A stretch of DNA of 64,000 nucleotides from Myxococcus llanfairpwllgwyngyllgogerychwyrndrobwllllantysiliogogogochensis (GCF_006636215.1 NZ_VIFM01000006.1:1-64000), one strand, 5' to 3'; shown: positions 22,714-31,559, numbered from the stretch's first letter. The notes: generated by a model from the sequence alone, not told the origin. Numbers and translations are program-made.

Positions 22714-23168
22714 TCATCGCAGCATGGGCACGGTTTGTTGGTGGCGCTGTCGCCCATGGCGACGACGGGGCCCTGCATGACGGGGAAGGGAGGCGTGTTC
22801 TTGTCGTTGTGGAGCATCAGGTCAAAGGCGCGCGCCACATTCTTGCCCTCGAACTTCACGTCGAACGAGTAGTTGACGAACTCGGCCTTGCCCTGGGTCT
22901 TGCTGGAGGCTACTCCGCCGCCAGCGGTACCGGCCTCGTCGCCGGTGCTCGTCTTGAAGGTGGAGTCATTCACACACACCGGGTTGCCGCCCACGGATAC
23001 CTTCTTTGTGCCCTTGTCCGTGTCCGAGGACTGCGCCACGTTGGGATAGGGAATGGGCACAGGGCCTCCCGGGCTGGGCGTCCTGCACACGTCTGGGAAC
23101 GCCGTGCTGACGCCCCCACTGTCCTTGGTCACCACGGACATCTTGTTGACACCCGTGTTGACAGGCAT
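22710..23168 (-). CDS. DUF4150 PAAR-like tip protein
   Basis: From ATG 23168 (preceded by a GGGGG run) the protein has 152 residues. It begins MPVNTGVNKMSVVTKD and continues AFPDVCRTPSPGGPVPIPYP, the typical start of DUF4150/PAAR-like proteins, then KKVSVGGNPVCVNDSTFKTS and, near the end, FDLMLHNDKNTPPFPVMQ and a cysteine cluster NKPCPCCDE. PAAR-like proteins cap the spike of contractile secretion machines such as type VI and carry effectors. It is the first gene of the cargo operon reading to 19432. No other secretion-apparatus genes are in the window, so the machine must be encoded elsewhere. Confidence 0.8.
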   Translation of the reverse strand: MPVNTGVNKMSVVTKDSGGVSTAFPDVCRTPSPGGPVPIPYPNVAQSSDTDKGTKKVSVGGNPVCVNDSTFKTSTGDEAGTAGGGVASSKTQGKAEFVNYSFDVKFEGKNVARAFDLMLHNDKNTPPFPVMQGPVVAMGDSATNKPCPCCDE

Positions 23169-23556
23169 GACGCCCCCCTCGCGGAGATGAACAGGATAGC
23201 GCGAGGGGCACGCAGCGCGAGCCTCCCCGAGGAAAATCAGGCGAGCCTGACAAACCTTCATCGCGGCGGCTTGGACACATCCTCCGAAGTTATGCGTGGA
23301 CTCCGTACATTGTGGCCGCCTGCACTCAACCTTGTCACGGTCTCCACCGACCCTGCTCCTCCTTGCCGCCCTGCGCCATCAAGTCTCGGTGATACGGGCA
23401 ATCCACGATGAATCGTCAGCCACCCGACACTTGCTTGTCCTTTCGGGCATACCCGCAGTGTGTGGTTCTTCACGGTTTCACTACCGTGTCCTCGCCGTGC
23501 CGGTCGGCGCCAGTCCTGGCGCTGGCCGCAGCAAACGCAGCCGAGGAGAACCTGTC

Positions 23557-24885
23557 ATGACGACGATGAAGAAGTGGTGTCTCTCAGTCCTGGCTCCCGC
23601 GGTGCTTTCGTTCGGGTGCCTCGACGGTCCCGCGGTAGGTCCCACGGAGACGGCTCCCGAGGAGGTCCTCGAGGGGACGGTGTCGCAGGGCCTGGCGACC
23701 TTCACCGGCACCGTGCTCGACCCCAGCGGTCAGCCGATTGCCGGCGCCACGGTGGTCATCAACGGCATCAACCGGACCACCGACACGGCCGGCAAGTACT
23801 TCGTGTCCGTCAACAGCACGACCGGCTACATCATCAGCGTGAGCAAGTCGGGCTTCGCGCCGATGACCGACTACCTGAGCGCGGGCCTGCTCAACAACAC
23901 CCACGTCCTGCCCCGCGCGCCCATCCGGCAGTTCAGCGCGACGCAGGCCATCACCATCGAGGCCGGTGACCTGTCCGTGGTCATCCCCGCGGGCTCCCTG
24001 TTCAACGCCGCGGGCCAGCCGGTGACGGGCACGGTGCTCGTCTCCGCCGCCACCTACAACCCGCGCGGCATGCCGGGTGACTTCACGGCGGTGAACCAGG
24101 GCGGCAGGCAGGTCGCGCTCGAGTCCGTGGGCGCCTTCTTCATCGGCGCGACGACGCTCGACGGCCAGCCGGTGAACCTCGGCAAGGACCGGACCGCCGA
24201 GGTCACCCTCCGCGTTCCGCAGGCCGCCGGAGGCCGCATGCCTCCCTGTGTGCTCAACGGCACCTGCCGCGCGGCCGGGTGGCGCTTCGACGCGACCATC
24301 AACCGCTGGGTGGAGCAGCGCGCCAACTTCCGCCCGAACAGCGCTGGCAGCACCTTCACGCTCATCGGCGGGCCGGCGTCCACGCCCAGCTCGGTCGTCC
24401 CCTCCAACGGCGGCCTCGGCACCTGGAACATCGACCTGGAGTTCACCAACCCGGCCTGCACCATCGTCGAGTTCGTGGGCTTCCCCGCGTACTGCTACGA
24501 CATCAAGCTCAACCTCGCGATGCAGAACGCGGGCAACACCTTCGTCCCCTTCACGGACACGGTGACGCCGGCCATCCCGTTCGTCGTCCTCTACAACAAC
24601 CGTCCGAACGTGGACCAGGAAGTCGGCGTCGAGTTCCCGCTCGGTGCGCCCGCGGACTGCGCGGCGAACATGACCATCTTCTCCAACCCCAACCCGACGG
24701 ACCCGTCCACCTATCCCATCTACACCCCGACGGGCGGCTTCACCCAGTTCAACTCGGGCGCGCCCTGGGGCGGCACGGGCTTCCCCAAGTCGACCGTCAC
24801 CCCCTTCGGCGACATCACCCTGACGGACATCGTGAACAACACCCAGCCGTGCAACTCCACGGTGACGTTCGTCTACAACCCGTAG
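23557..24885 (+). CDS. Lipoprotein with a carboxypeptidase-regulatory-like domain
   Basis: From ATG 23557 (GAGGAG nine bases upstream) the protein has 442 residues. The signal peptide MTTMKKWCLSVLAPAVLSFGC ends in a lipobox Cys. Residues about 45-110 form a carboxypeptidase-regulatory-like beta-sandwich: FTGTVLDPSGQPIAGATVVI, TDTAGKYFVSV, YIISVSKSGFAP. The next 150 residues contain ITIEAGDLSVVIPAGSLF and TGTVLVSAATYNP, as in ZU5-like or anchor regions of surface proteins. The C-terminal 200 residues (CAANMTIFSNPNP and similar) are unrecognised. It is likely a surface-exposed structural or adhesive protein. A bidirectional terminator separates it from the convergent protease gene. Confidence 0.7.
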   Translation: MTTMKKWCLSVLAPAVLSFGCLDGPAVGPTETAPEEVLEGTVSQGLATFTGTVLDPSGQPIAGATVVINGINRTTDTAGKYFVSVNSTTGYIISVSKSGFAPMTDYLSAGLLNNTHVLPRAPIRQFSATQAITIEAGDLSVVIPAGSLFNAAGQPVTGTVLVSAATYNPRGMPGDFTAVNQGGRQVALESVGAFFIGATTLDGQPVNLGKDRTAEVTLRVPQAAGGRMPPCVLNGTCRAAGWRFDATINRWVEQRANFRPNSAGSTFTLIGGPASTPSSVVPSNGGLGTWNIDLEFTNPACTIVEFVGFPAYCYDIKLNLAMQNAGNTFVPFTDTVTPAIPFVVLYNNRPNVDQEVGVEFPLGAPADCAANMTIFSNPNPTDPSTYPIYTPTGGFTQFNSGAPWGGTGFPKSTVTPFGDITLTDIVNNTQPCNSTVTFVYNP

Positions 24886-24899
24886 GCCGGGCCTGAAAC

Positions 24900-24930
24900 C
24901 CCGGCGCGGCCTCATGTGGGCCGCGCCGGG
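24900..24930. terminator. Bidirectional terminator between convergent genes
   Basis: A perfect 12-bp GC-rich stem (24900-24911 with 24919-24930) and a seven-base loop lie midway between the stop codons at 24885 and 24945. Confidence 0.75.
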
Positions 24931-24944
24931 ACTCACCGGATGAA

Positions 24945-27311
24945 TCAGGTCGGCGTGGTGCAGGTGCAGGTGCTCGCGGGCGCGTAGCAGGCGTTGCTGC
25001 TGGCCGGGACGATGGAGTAGCAGTGCGAGCGTCCCGCCATCACCTCCGTGTCCGTGTACGTGGTGCCAGTGACGGTGGCGACCTTCGCCTTGCCGTAGTT
25101 GCACGCGGCGAAGCCGTCCGACTTCATCACCCAGTACTCGGTGGCTCCGGCCATCGCGCTCCAGGACAGGTTCGCCTGGCCAACGCCCGGCGTCACGGTG
25201 AGCGCGGGCGCCGCCGTGGGTCCGCCCGCGCAACCCGCGTTGATGCGGGCCGGCGAGGAGCAGGCGATGTTGTGGCGAGCGAAGGCGGCATAGATGGCCG
25301 TCATGTGCGGCGTGCCGTCGATGAGGTTGCCGTTGTCATCGTCCGCCGCCAGCCACTGCATGTAGCCGTTGGTGGCGCCACAGCCGCTGGACGTGCCGAG
25401 CGTACAGTCACAGGCGTGCCAGATGCCGATGTTGCCACTGCCCTGGTAGAACAGCTTGTTGCCCATGGTGTTGGCAGTGTTCGCGTCGTAGCTGAAGGGG
25501 GCCGCGCGCAAGTCGCGGGCGACGAGGTCCCACGCCGCCTGACGGACGGGAGAGGCCGCGCAGTGGACCTGCCTGCCGCAGGGGCCGCCGCCGCCGCCGC
25601 ACCGGCCACAGACGAAGTTCTGCGGCGTGGCGGGCGTGTTGGGCACCTGGGCCGCCCAGTCCGCGTCACGCACGCCCGAGCAGCGGCTGGCGCACCAGGG
25701 CGCTCCCGTCTGCGCCTCGTTCACGTTGTAGCCCGTGCCGTCCGGCGTCATGCCGCAGCCCTGGTCGACGGTCTGGAAGAAGCCGTGGCCCACGCACGAG
25801 GTCGGCAGGCGGTAGATGGCCGCGATGTCCGCGTAGGCCTCGCTGGAGTTGCTCAACGTGCCGGCGACGTCGTTGTCGTCCATGCCATGGCCCCACTCGT
25901 GGTCGAACACGGCGGCGATTTCGCCCGTGTTCCGGCACCCTCCGCCGCTGCGGAAGAAGTTGACCGTGGACCCCGTCCAGAACGCGTTGCAGGTGCTGAC
26001 GATGTTCATGTTGGAGGTGAGCTGGCCGTTGAGCCACACGTTGGTGGGCAGCCAGCCTCGGGCAATCTGGGCAATCCGGTTCAGCTCGTAGAAGGAGCTG
26101 CGCGACGCGGAGGTGTTGCCAGCGGAGAAGCCCGGCGTGGTGCAGTCGTGCTGCCCGGTGACGCCGCCCAGGTCGATGGTGCCCGGGGCGGAGGCGGTGA
26201 CGGGGCCGCAGTTGTCCTGGATGCGGATGTACTTGCCGTTGAGGGTCGTGGTGGTGGTGCCCGTCGTGTAGTTGAAGACGCCCGCGCTGTCCGTGTAGTC
26301 GTCCGGCCCCGGGAAGCCGGTGTCGGCCCACGGCATGGGCGTGTTGGCGAAGCTCACCCCGCACGTCGCCGTCGCGGTGCAGGTGTCCGTGTTGGTCAAC
26401 AGATAGGCGCCGCCCTTGATGGTCTGGTCGAAGTAGTGGTTGTCGTCCTCGAGCGACAGCACCTCGCCGCGGGTGGCATCCACAGTGACTTTCCAGCGCT
26501 CGTGCTCACCGGGCTGCTGGAAGCCGTAGCTCCACACGAGCTGGTGGCCGTAGGCCGCGCCGAAGCCCGCGCCCTGGCGGGCCACGGGGACGATTTCCAG
26601 CGTGGGGGCCTTCCAGAGCGTGGAGGGGCTCTCATAGAGGCCGAAGCGCTCGTAGCCCGCCACCATGGCCTGGTCCGCGGCCAGCAGGGGCAGGGGAGAG
26701 ATGTCCACGTTGGCCCAGGACTCGGTGCCCAGCAGCACCAGGTTGCCGTGGCTGATGGTGGCCGCCATGCGCCCGTAGCGGACCGGGATGCCCTTGAGCT
26801 GCTGGGGGATGGAGACCTGCCACAGGTGCTCGGCGATCTGCTCGACGCGGGGCTCTCCCAACTGGAGCACGTCCACGCCAATCGCGGCCTGGTTGGCCTC
26901 GATGAACTGGAGGACCAGGTCCCCGACGACGGCCGCGTCCACCCGCGCGACGGCTCGACCCAGTTGGTTGCGGACGGAGTCCAGCGTGAGCTTGTTGCCC
27001 GCACCGGTGCCCGGGATGAGGGGGACCGAGCCCATGAGGTTCGCGGCCGTGCCCGTCTGGGCATCGACGTAGACCTGGAAGCCGCGGCCGTTGCGCGCGA
27101 AGAAGTCATCCCACGCGCTGGCGCCCGAACGGCTCAGCTTCGGCAGCGCCTCCTCGAGCGGCACCTGTCCGCTGGGGATGGTGAGCTCGGGCTTGAAGAA
27201 GGCCTGGCTCGCCAGCGAACCCGGCGCGGAAGGCGCTTCTGGCTTGAACGCCCACGCGGGCGCCGCCAGCAGGGCGGTAAGGCAGACAGCGGACTTCAAG
27301 ACATGGTGCAT
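24945..27311 (-). CDS. Secreted zinc metalloprotease with N-terminal propeptide and C-terminal Fn3-like domain
   Basis: The protein is 788 residues. A signal peptide ends LLAAPAWA. Residues about 40-290 form a fungalysin/thermolysin-propeptide-like part (GFQVYVDAQTGTAANLMG; WKVTVDATRGEVLSLEDD). The catalytic domain carries FDHEWGHGMDDND near residue 470, the HEXXH zinc motif, and SEAYADIAAIYR about 20 residues on, giving the third ligand Glu. The C-terminal region (about 700-788) is Fn3-like (ALTVTPGVGQANLSWSAMAG, WVMKSDGF) and cysteine-rich. It is exported and presumably autoprocessed, for degrading prey protein. The start is ATG 27311. Confidence 0.8.
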   Translation of the reverse strand: MHHVLKSAVCLTALLAAPAWAFKPEAPSAPGSLASQAFFKPELTIPSGQVPLEEALPKLSRSGASAWDDFFARNGRGFQVYVDAQTGTAANLMGSVPLIPGTGAGNKLTLDSVRNQLGRAVARVDAAVVGDLVLQFIEANQAAIGVDVLQLGEPRVEQIAEHLWQVSIPQQLKGIPVRYGRMAATISHGNLVLLGTESWANVDISPLPLLAADQAMVAGYERFGLYESPSTLWKAPTLEIVPVARQGAGFGAAYGHQLVWSYGFQQPGEHERWKVTVDATRGEVLSLEDDNHYFDQTIKGGAYLLTNTDTCTATATCGVSFANTPMPWADTGFPGPDDYTDSAGVFNYTTGTTTTTLNGKYIRIQDNCGPVTASAPGTIDLGGVTGQHDCTTPGFSAGNTSASRSSFYELNRIAQIARGWLPTNVWLNGQLTSNMNIVSTCNAFWTGSTVNFFRSGGGCRNTGEIAAVFDHEWGHGMDDNDVAGTLSNSSEAYADIAAIYRLPTSCVGHGFFQTVDQGCGMTPDGTGYNVNEAQTGAPWCASRCSGVRDADWAAQVPNTPATPQNFVCGRCGGGGGPCGRQVHCAASPVRQAAWDLVARDLRAAPFSYDANTANTMGNKLFYQGSGNIGIWHACDCTLGTSSGCGATNGYMQWLAADDDNGNLIDGTPHMTAIYAAFARHNIACSSPARINAGCAGGPTAAPALTVTPGVGQANLSWSAMAGATEYWVMKSDGFAACNYGKAKVATVTGTTYTDTEVMAGRSHCYSIVPASSNACYAPASTCTCTTPT

Positions 27312-27661
27312 GGAATGGCTCCCTCGGCAGTGAATGACTGTCTGGAACGGGGATGACGGAGGCCCGGGAGGGCGCCAGAAATCCCCGAGTTCCTTATATT
27401 TTACACTTCACTGAGGGTGTGCCCCGGAGGGCGTGAGGAGTGTTGGCCTGCGGACACTCCTGGCGCGGCGGCGGATGGCAGACGCCATTCTTTGTCGTCT
27501 CGGAGACAGGGCAGACGCCGGGGCTTCTTTTCATGAGACGCATTGCGACGGAGGCCGGTGCCAGGGTGCGTAAGCCCTGGAATTGTCGAGAGATTGGAGC
27601 CTGCTTCCAGGTCCGGTTAACCTCCAGGGCCGCACTTCACCGCCCAGGGAGCCGGTCCGAC
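27312..27661. other. Divergent intergenic region
   Basis: It holds the promoters of the protease gene (minus) and the 27662 gene (plus). A locally AT-rich run (CCTTATATTTTACACTTCAC, about 27391-27410) gives a TAAAATATAAG element on the minus strand that could be the protease -10 region. No gene is supported here. Confidence 0.35.
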
Positions 27662-28096
27662 ATGTCCGAGCAGAAGCCCCGCCTCACGCGTCCCGTGGAG
27701 AATGTCCGCGCCGAGCTGCTCGCGGACCCAGACACCCAGCGCATCGCCAAATCGGTGGGCATGGAGCTGGCCGCCTACGTGGAGCTGGTGCTCGACTATG
27801 CCCAGCACCCGGAGAAGGAGCCGGTGCTGCAGGTCGTCCCGGACGAGGCGCTGCGGGCCGCCGGGTATGATCCACCCTCCATCCAGGAGGTGGGGGAGTT
27901 CTTCAAGAGCGCGGCGCGAGGGGAGCTGGGCCTGGGCCCACCGGCCTCCTACTCCACGGGCTTCGAGGCGACCCAGGCAGCCTCCCAGAACAAGCCCTCC
28001 CTGCGGGGCGACGAGAACCAGACGCGGGTCGAGGTCGACGAGGCCACCAGCCAGGCCCTCCTCAAGAACCTGCCCCGGGGGCCTGATCGCCTTTGA
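27662..28096 (+). CDS. Small uncharacterised soluble protein
   Basis: From ATG 27662 the protein has 144 residues. It has a helical, charged N-terminal half (ENVRAELLADPDTQRIAKSV, ELVLDYAQHPEKEPVLQ) and a low-complexity, polar C-terminal half with FEATQAASQNKPSLRGD. There is no signal peptide or membrane segment. It lies 70 bases upstream of the Gly/Ser/Ala-rich gene on the same strand and both precede one terminator, so they form an operon. I do not recognise the family. The C-terminal tail looks intrinsically disordered. Confidence 0.6.
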   Translation: MSEQKPRLTRPVENVRAELLADPDTQRIAKSVGMELAAYVELVLDYAQHPEKEPVLQVVPDEALRAAGYDPPSIQEVGEFFKSAARGELGLGPPASYSTGFEATQAASQNKPSLRGDENQTRVEVDEATSQALLKNLPRGPDRL

Positions 28097-28165
28097 GGGG
28101 CCGGACGCAACTCCGCCGGGTAGTCCCCGATAATCAGGCAAACCTACATTTCACGAGGAAATCCC

Positions 28166-28744
28166 ATGTCCGTCGGCGGCTCCAGTGGCGCGGGTGGTAG
28201 CAACGGTGCGAACAGCGCGAGCAACTCCGCGAGCAACGCGGCGAGCAAGGCCGCCGACGCGGCGAGCAAGGCCGCGAACAGCATCAGCAACGCACTGGGT
28301 GGGCTCGGCAAGGCATTGGGGGGGCTGGGTGGACTGGCCAGTAGCCTGGGCGGGTTGGCCAAGGGGCTCAGCGACGCCGTCGGCAAGGTCTCCGAGGCGC
28401 TCGGCAAGATTTCCGGCCTGCTCGAGAAGGGCCTCAGCGCCATCACCGGTCCTCTCAAGGACATCGTCGGCAAGGCGCTGGACTCCCTGCCGTTCGGCAT
28501 TGGCCAGCTGGCGAAGCCGTTCGCCGACAAGTTCATCGACAACGGGCTGTCCATGGTGGCCGGTGGCCCGCTGGCGGGCGTGAGCAGCATGCTCGGCCAG
28601 GCGCAGAACGTGGGCAAGCTGGCGGACACCGTGGAGACGGTCCGCAATGCGGCCACCGCCGTGGGCGACATCGCGCAGGGCAAGTTCAACGCCCAGCAGC
28701 TCGCCGCCTTCGCGCAGTCGCAGCTGCTGCGCGGCGGTCAGTAG
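28166..28744 (+). CDS. Gly/Ser/Ala-rich low-complexity protein with no cysteine
   Basis: The protein is 192 residues. Residues 1-45 are almost only Ser, Asn, Ala, Gly and Lys in a repeating ASNAASKAADAASKAANS pattern. Residues 45-110 repeat GLGKALGGLGGLASSLGG-like amphipathic glycine-leucine units, then LSDAVGKVSEALGKISGLLE helices. The remainder has FGIGQLAKPFADKFIDNG and LAAFAQSQLL. There is no signal peptide. The composition (Gly-rich, no Cys, amphipathic) resembles secreted harpin-like or pore-forming proteins, but that is inference. It is co-transcribed with 27662-28096 and ends before a strong terminator. Confidence 0.65.
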   Translation: MSVGGSSGAGGSNGANSASNSASNAASKAADAASKAANSISNALGGLGKALGGLGGLASSLGGLAKGLSDAVGKVSEALGKISGLLEKGLSAITGPLKDIVGKALDSLPFGIGQLAKPFADKFIDNGLSMVAGGPLAGVSSMLGQAQNVGKLADTVETVRNAATAVGDIAQGKFNAQQLAAFAQSQLLRGGQ

Positions 28745-28780
28745 TCCTCGCTGGGAGCCCTCGAGGCTCCCGTGTCACCG

Positions 28781-28823
28781 GCCCCGGTGTTCCATGCTCA
28801 CGGCATGGGGCCCGGGGCTTTTT
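28781..28823 (+). terminator. Rho-independent terminator of the 27662-28744 operon
   Basis: GCCCCGG (28781-28787) pairs with CCGGGGC (28812-28818) around an inner CCATGC/GCATGG stem and is followed by TTTTT. Confidence 0.8.
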
Positions 28824-28883
28824 CATGGGCGCGTTCGTGACTGTCTTTGACGCTCTTGTGAGAGCGTTCATGGGGCCGCGGTT

Positions 28884-30158
28884 TCAGGGAGTTGTTTCGG
28901 GCGCCACGTCGCGCAGGGACATCAGCAGCACCCGGTCCCAGGACGGCTCCACGGAAGAGGCCGCCGCGAGCAGCGCGAGCGCGATGCCCGCCGTGCCCTC
29001 CAGCAGGCCAGGACGGTCCACCCACGATGATGCACCCTGGTCGTCCTGGCTCCAGAAGGCATAGCCCCCGATGCCCCGGTCTGGCTGTCGTTGCCGCAGG
29101 GTGTGTTCCAGCCACTGGCGCGCCGTGGAGGCGAAGACCTCTTCCCCCGTGGCTTGATGAAAGCGGTTGTAGATGTGGAGCAGCCCGGCTGCCCCATGGC
29201 ACAGCGGCGCGTCCTTCACTCCCGAGTCATCCATCGTGCGCCGCGCGGCCTCGCGCGCCAGCTCCAGCGCTTCGGCTTCCCACGCCGGCTCGCGGACCGC
29301 GCGGGCGGCGGTGAACAGTGCGAGCGACACGCCCGGGTCTCCGTAGCACCACGCGGCGCGGGTGGGCTTCGGCGTCCTCCCGGGGATATGGGCGTAAGGA
29401 AACCGACGGCCAGCATGGGGCAGGCGCTGCGCCATCACCCAGGACCAGGCGCCATGCAGCAGGCGTCGCGCCTCTGGCTCCGCCACCCCAGCCCGGGCGG
29501 CGCCCGCCAGCACGACGATGATTCCCGGCACGCCATGGGCCACGCCCAGGTCGTGGCGTCCGTCTGGCAACTCGCGCCGCTGGGCCTCGGGCAGCCAGCG
29601 CGGCAACGTCTTCCAGGTGAGCCCTTCCGGGCACGTCTCGGCCGATTCCGCCAGCCGAGCCACCACGTCCTCCAGGCAGCGCCGTGCGTCCGCGCGAGGC
29701 AGTCGCTCCAGCGCATATACCCCCAGCCCCACCAGCCCGGTGATGAGGTCCTGGGGCGCGGTCCAAGGTGACACGGCCAACCGCTGGGCGAGCGCCGCGT
29801 CCACGTCCTCCAGCGCGTCGCCTTCTTCCTCCGCGCCGCCGCCGTGCACGTGCTCCAAGGCCCAGGCCACGCCGCTCACGCCGGAGTGCAGCGCCATCCC
29901 CATGGGACGGGAGGCCACCGCCTCCATCGCGTCATCCAGGAGCCTCCGCGCCAGGGCGGCGTGGTGCTCGGAGGGTTGCACACGGTCCAGCCACGTGAAG
30001 AGCAGCGCCAGGCCCGTGTCTCCCGTCGCCAGTGATGCATCGGGTGCACGGTGCGGGAGAACGTCCTCCAGTGCCCGAGCCAGCGCGTGGGCGACCCGGA
30101 GTGTCTGTTCGCGAAGCGCCCCGTCCACGAGGGGTCGCCAGAGCGGGGCGCCGTTCAT
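28884..30158 (-). CDS. lanC: LanC-like lanthipeptide cyclase
   Basis: The protein is 424 residues, an alpha/alpha barrel. Zinc ligands are visible as AAWCYGDPGVSLA (Cys) and DAPLCHGAAGLLH (Cys-His); HDLGVAHGVPGI gives the further conserved His. LITGLVGLGVYALE and LLEGTAGIALALL are typical LanC repeats. In class I lanthipeptide maturation it adds cysteine thiols to dehydrated Ser/Thr made by LanB. It lies downstream of the precursor at 30353-30559 on the same strand (194-base gap), probably one transcript. A decayed partial copy of the gene lies at 30800-30995. Confidence 0.9.
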   Translation of the reverse strand: MNGAPLWRPLVDGALREQTLRVAHALARALEDVLPHRAPDASLATGDTGLALLFTWLDRVQPSEHHAALARRLLDDAMEAVASRPMGMALHSGVSGVAWALEHVHGGGAEEEGDALEDVDAALAQRLAVSPWTAPQDLITGLVGLGVYALERLPRADARRCLEDVVARLAESAETCPEGLTWKTLPRWLPEAQRRELPDGRHDLGVAHGVPGIIVVLAGAARAGVAEPEARRLLHGAWSWVMAQRLPHAGRRFPYAHIPGRTPKPTRAAWCYGDPGVSLALFTAARAVREPAWEAEALELAREAARRTMDDSGVKDAPLCHGAAGLLHIYNRFHQATGEEVFASTARQWLEHTLRQRQPDRGIGGYAFWSQDDQGASSWVDRPGLLEGTAGIALALLAAASSVEPSWDRVLLMSLRDVAPETTP

Positions 30159-30352
30159 GCACTGCTTCTACGACGGCTCGGTCTCGTTGGGCACCCCGTG
30201 TGGACCGAGTCCATCTCACCTCGGCGTCCCGGGGATGGGTGCCCAGCCAACGACCTGGCCGGCCGGGCACCCATGACCTTCGGAATGAACTTCACGGTGC
30301 GGCCTGACGGCGAAGCACGTCGGACAGCGACGTCACGCACCGCGACGGGCGA

Positions 30353-30559
30353 CTACGGAATGATTTCCCCGGCCTGCTCCGGCGCGGTGTCGATCACGCC
30401 GCACTTGCCCGAGGGGAAGTTGGTGTAGGGGTTGGTGGTGCCGGTGCCGCCGACGACGCCATCCAGAATCTGGAGCGCCCCCTCATCGATGGAGCGCAGC
30501 GTCTCGCGGTGAAGGGTGAGCTTGCGCTTCGCGACGACCGTCTTCTTCGGCTCGTTCAT
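30353..30559 (-). CDS. lanA1: Class I lanthipeptide precursor 1
   Basis: The peptide has 68 residues. The leader contains KRKLTLHRETLRSIDEGALQ (11-30), close to the leader of the second precursor, and ends in VVGG (35-38), a double-glycine site for the C39 protease encoded downstream. The 30-residue core starts TGTTNPYTNFPSGKCGVID and has Thr39, 41, 42, 46, Ser50, Thr58 and a single Cys53, so only one (methyl)lanthionine ring is possible; Ser50 with Cys53 is a likely pair. The start is ATG 30559 with AGGAG six bases upstream. A 15-bp palindrome stands 42 bases upstream. Confidence 0.85.
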   Translation of the reverse strand: MNEPKKTVVAKRKLTLHRETLRSIDEGALQILDGVVGGTGTTNPYTNFPSGKCGVIDTAPEQAGEIIP

Positions 30560-30600
30560 GGGAACTCCTGATCAATCAAGGATGGCGACACGGGTTTCAC

Positions 30601-30615
30601 GTCACGAAGCGTGAC
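30601..30615. promoter_or_regulatory. Palindromic putative operator upstream of lanA1
   Basis: GTCACGAAGCGTGAC is a perfect inverted repeat (GTCACG-N3-CGTGAC). The same 15 bases occur at 31347-31361 upstream of lanA2, and a one-mismatch copy lies at 31620-31634. It probably binds a dimeric regulator; it is too short to act as a terminator. Confidence 0.65.
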
Positions 30616-30764
30616 GCGGTTCAAAATCCGCGGCGGACAACACTGAATGTCCGCTCCAGACAGATTTGATTATTACACCAAGCCATGAATGCGTGGAAAG
30701 GCAGGGACTTGAGGGAAGGGCACATTCACGGGGGAGCGCATCCGCGAACCCGATACCCGTGACT

Positions 30765-30795
30765 CAGTCCGTCACCATGAGACATTCTTGACCCA
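30765..30795 (+). repeat. 31-bp exact duplicate of the lanB start region (copy 1)
   Basis: Bases 30765-30795 are identical to 31785-31815, 1,020 bp downstream. The core is GTCACCATGAGACATTCTTG. This copy is followed not by lanB but by a decayed lanC fragment, so it is a rearrangement scar. Confidence 0.85.
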
Positions 30796-30799
30796 GCTC

Positions 30800-30995
30800 A
30801 CCCGGCTCCCGTCCTCGGCCGATTCCGCCAGCCGCGCCACCACGCACACTCCAGACATCGTCGGGTGTCCGGGCGGGGCAGTCGCTCCAGGGCATGCGCC
30901 AACGAGTGGGGGACCTCGAGTGTCTGTTCTCGAATCGCCCCGTCCACCAGGGGCCGTCACTGCGCGGAGACGTCCGTGGACTGCTTCCATGCCAG
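30800..30995 (-). pseudogene. Decayed lanC fragment
   Basis: TCGGCCGATTCCGCCAGCCG at about 30815 matches lanC near 29638. GGCAGTCGCTCCAG at about 30876 matches near 29697. GAGTGTCTGTTCTCGAATCG with CGCCCCGTCCACCAGGGG matches the lanC 5' end near 30098-30133. The pieces are collinear, but the rest of the gene between them is deleted and the frame is broken, so it is a relic of a duplicated lanC. Confidence 0.6.
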
Positions 30996-31123
30996 CTCCC
31001 GGATGCGGTGCCTGGCCGGCAGCTTGTCTGGCCGGGCACCGCCAATCCTTGGAGCGCCGTCCCGGTGTGAGCTGGCGGAGGACGTCCGCGAACAGTGAAG
31101 CCTCACACCGTGCCGGTGACGGA

Positions 31124-31306
31124 CTATTTGGTCTTTTGGGCCTCCCCGTTGCACTGACCGGAGGGGAATTGGGAGGTGTAGGTGGTCTTGGTGCCGCCCA
31201 CGACGCCATCCAGAACCTGGAGCGCACCCTCATCCACGGAGCGCAGCGTCTCGCGGTGAAGGGTGAGCTTGCGCTTCGCGGCAACCATCTTCTTCGGCTC
31301 GTTCAC
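31124..31306 (-). CDS. lanA2: Class I lanthipeptide precursor 2
   Basis: The peptide has 60 residues. The leader is nearly identical to that of precursor 1 (KRKLTLHRETLRSVDEGALQ, 11-30), with VVGG at 35-38. The 22-residue core begins TKTTYTSQFPSGQCNGE, with one Cys (Cys52) and Thr/Ser at 39, 41, 42, 44, 45, 49. The FPSG(K/Q)C block is shared with precursor 1, suggesting a conserved ring between the Ser and the Cys three residues later. The start is GTG 31306 with AGGAG six bases upstream. The same palindrome lies 41 bases upstream. It should be processed by the same LanB, LanC and exporter. Confidence 0.85.
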   Translation of the reverse strand: MNEPKKMVAAKRKLTLHRETLRSVDEGALQVLDGVVGGTKTTYTSQFPSGQCNGEAQKTK

Positions 31307-31346
31307 GGGAACTCCTGTTCATCAGCGATGACGACACGGGTTTCAC

Positions 31347-31361
31347 GTCACGAAGCGTGAC
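31347..31361. promoter_or_regulatory. Palindromic putative operator upstream of lanA2
   Basis: An identical copy of the 15-base palindrome at 30601-30615, at nearly the same distance (41 bases) from the precursor start. Confidence 0.65.
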
Positions 31362-31559
31362 GCGGTGCGGATTCCGCCGGACACAACACAGACAGCCTGC
31401 CCGCCACGGACAGATTTCACTATCACATCAAGTCATGAGTGCTTGGAAGGCCAGGGCGCGGAACGGGCGCAATGGCAGAGGATGAGAACATCAGCACCCA
31501 GGGCGCCTGCGACCCGGTGGGTCTGTTCGTGAAGCCATCCGTGGACTGCTTTGTGACAG

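Noticed and set aside
25023-27356. A 777-codon plus-strand open frame
   Set aside because: It is antisense to the HEXXH metalloprotease with signal peptide; there is no independent support.
30764-31045. Open frames in the gap between lanA1 and lanA2 as a further gene
   Set aside because: Their sequence is a collinear, deleted copy of lanC and the lanB start, not a new gene.
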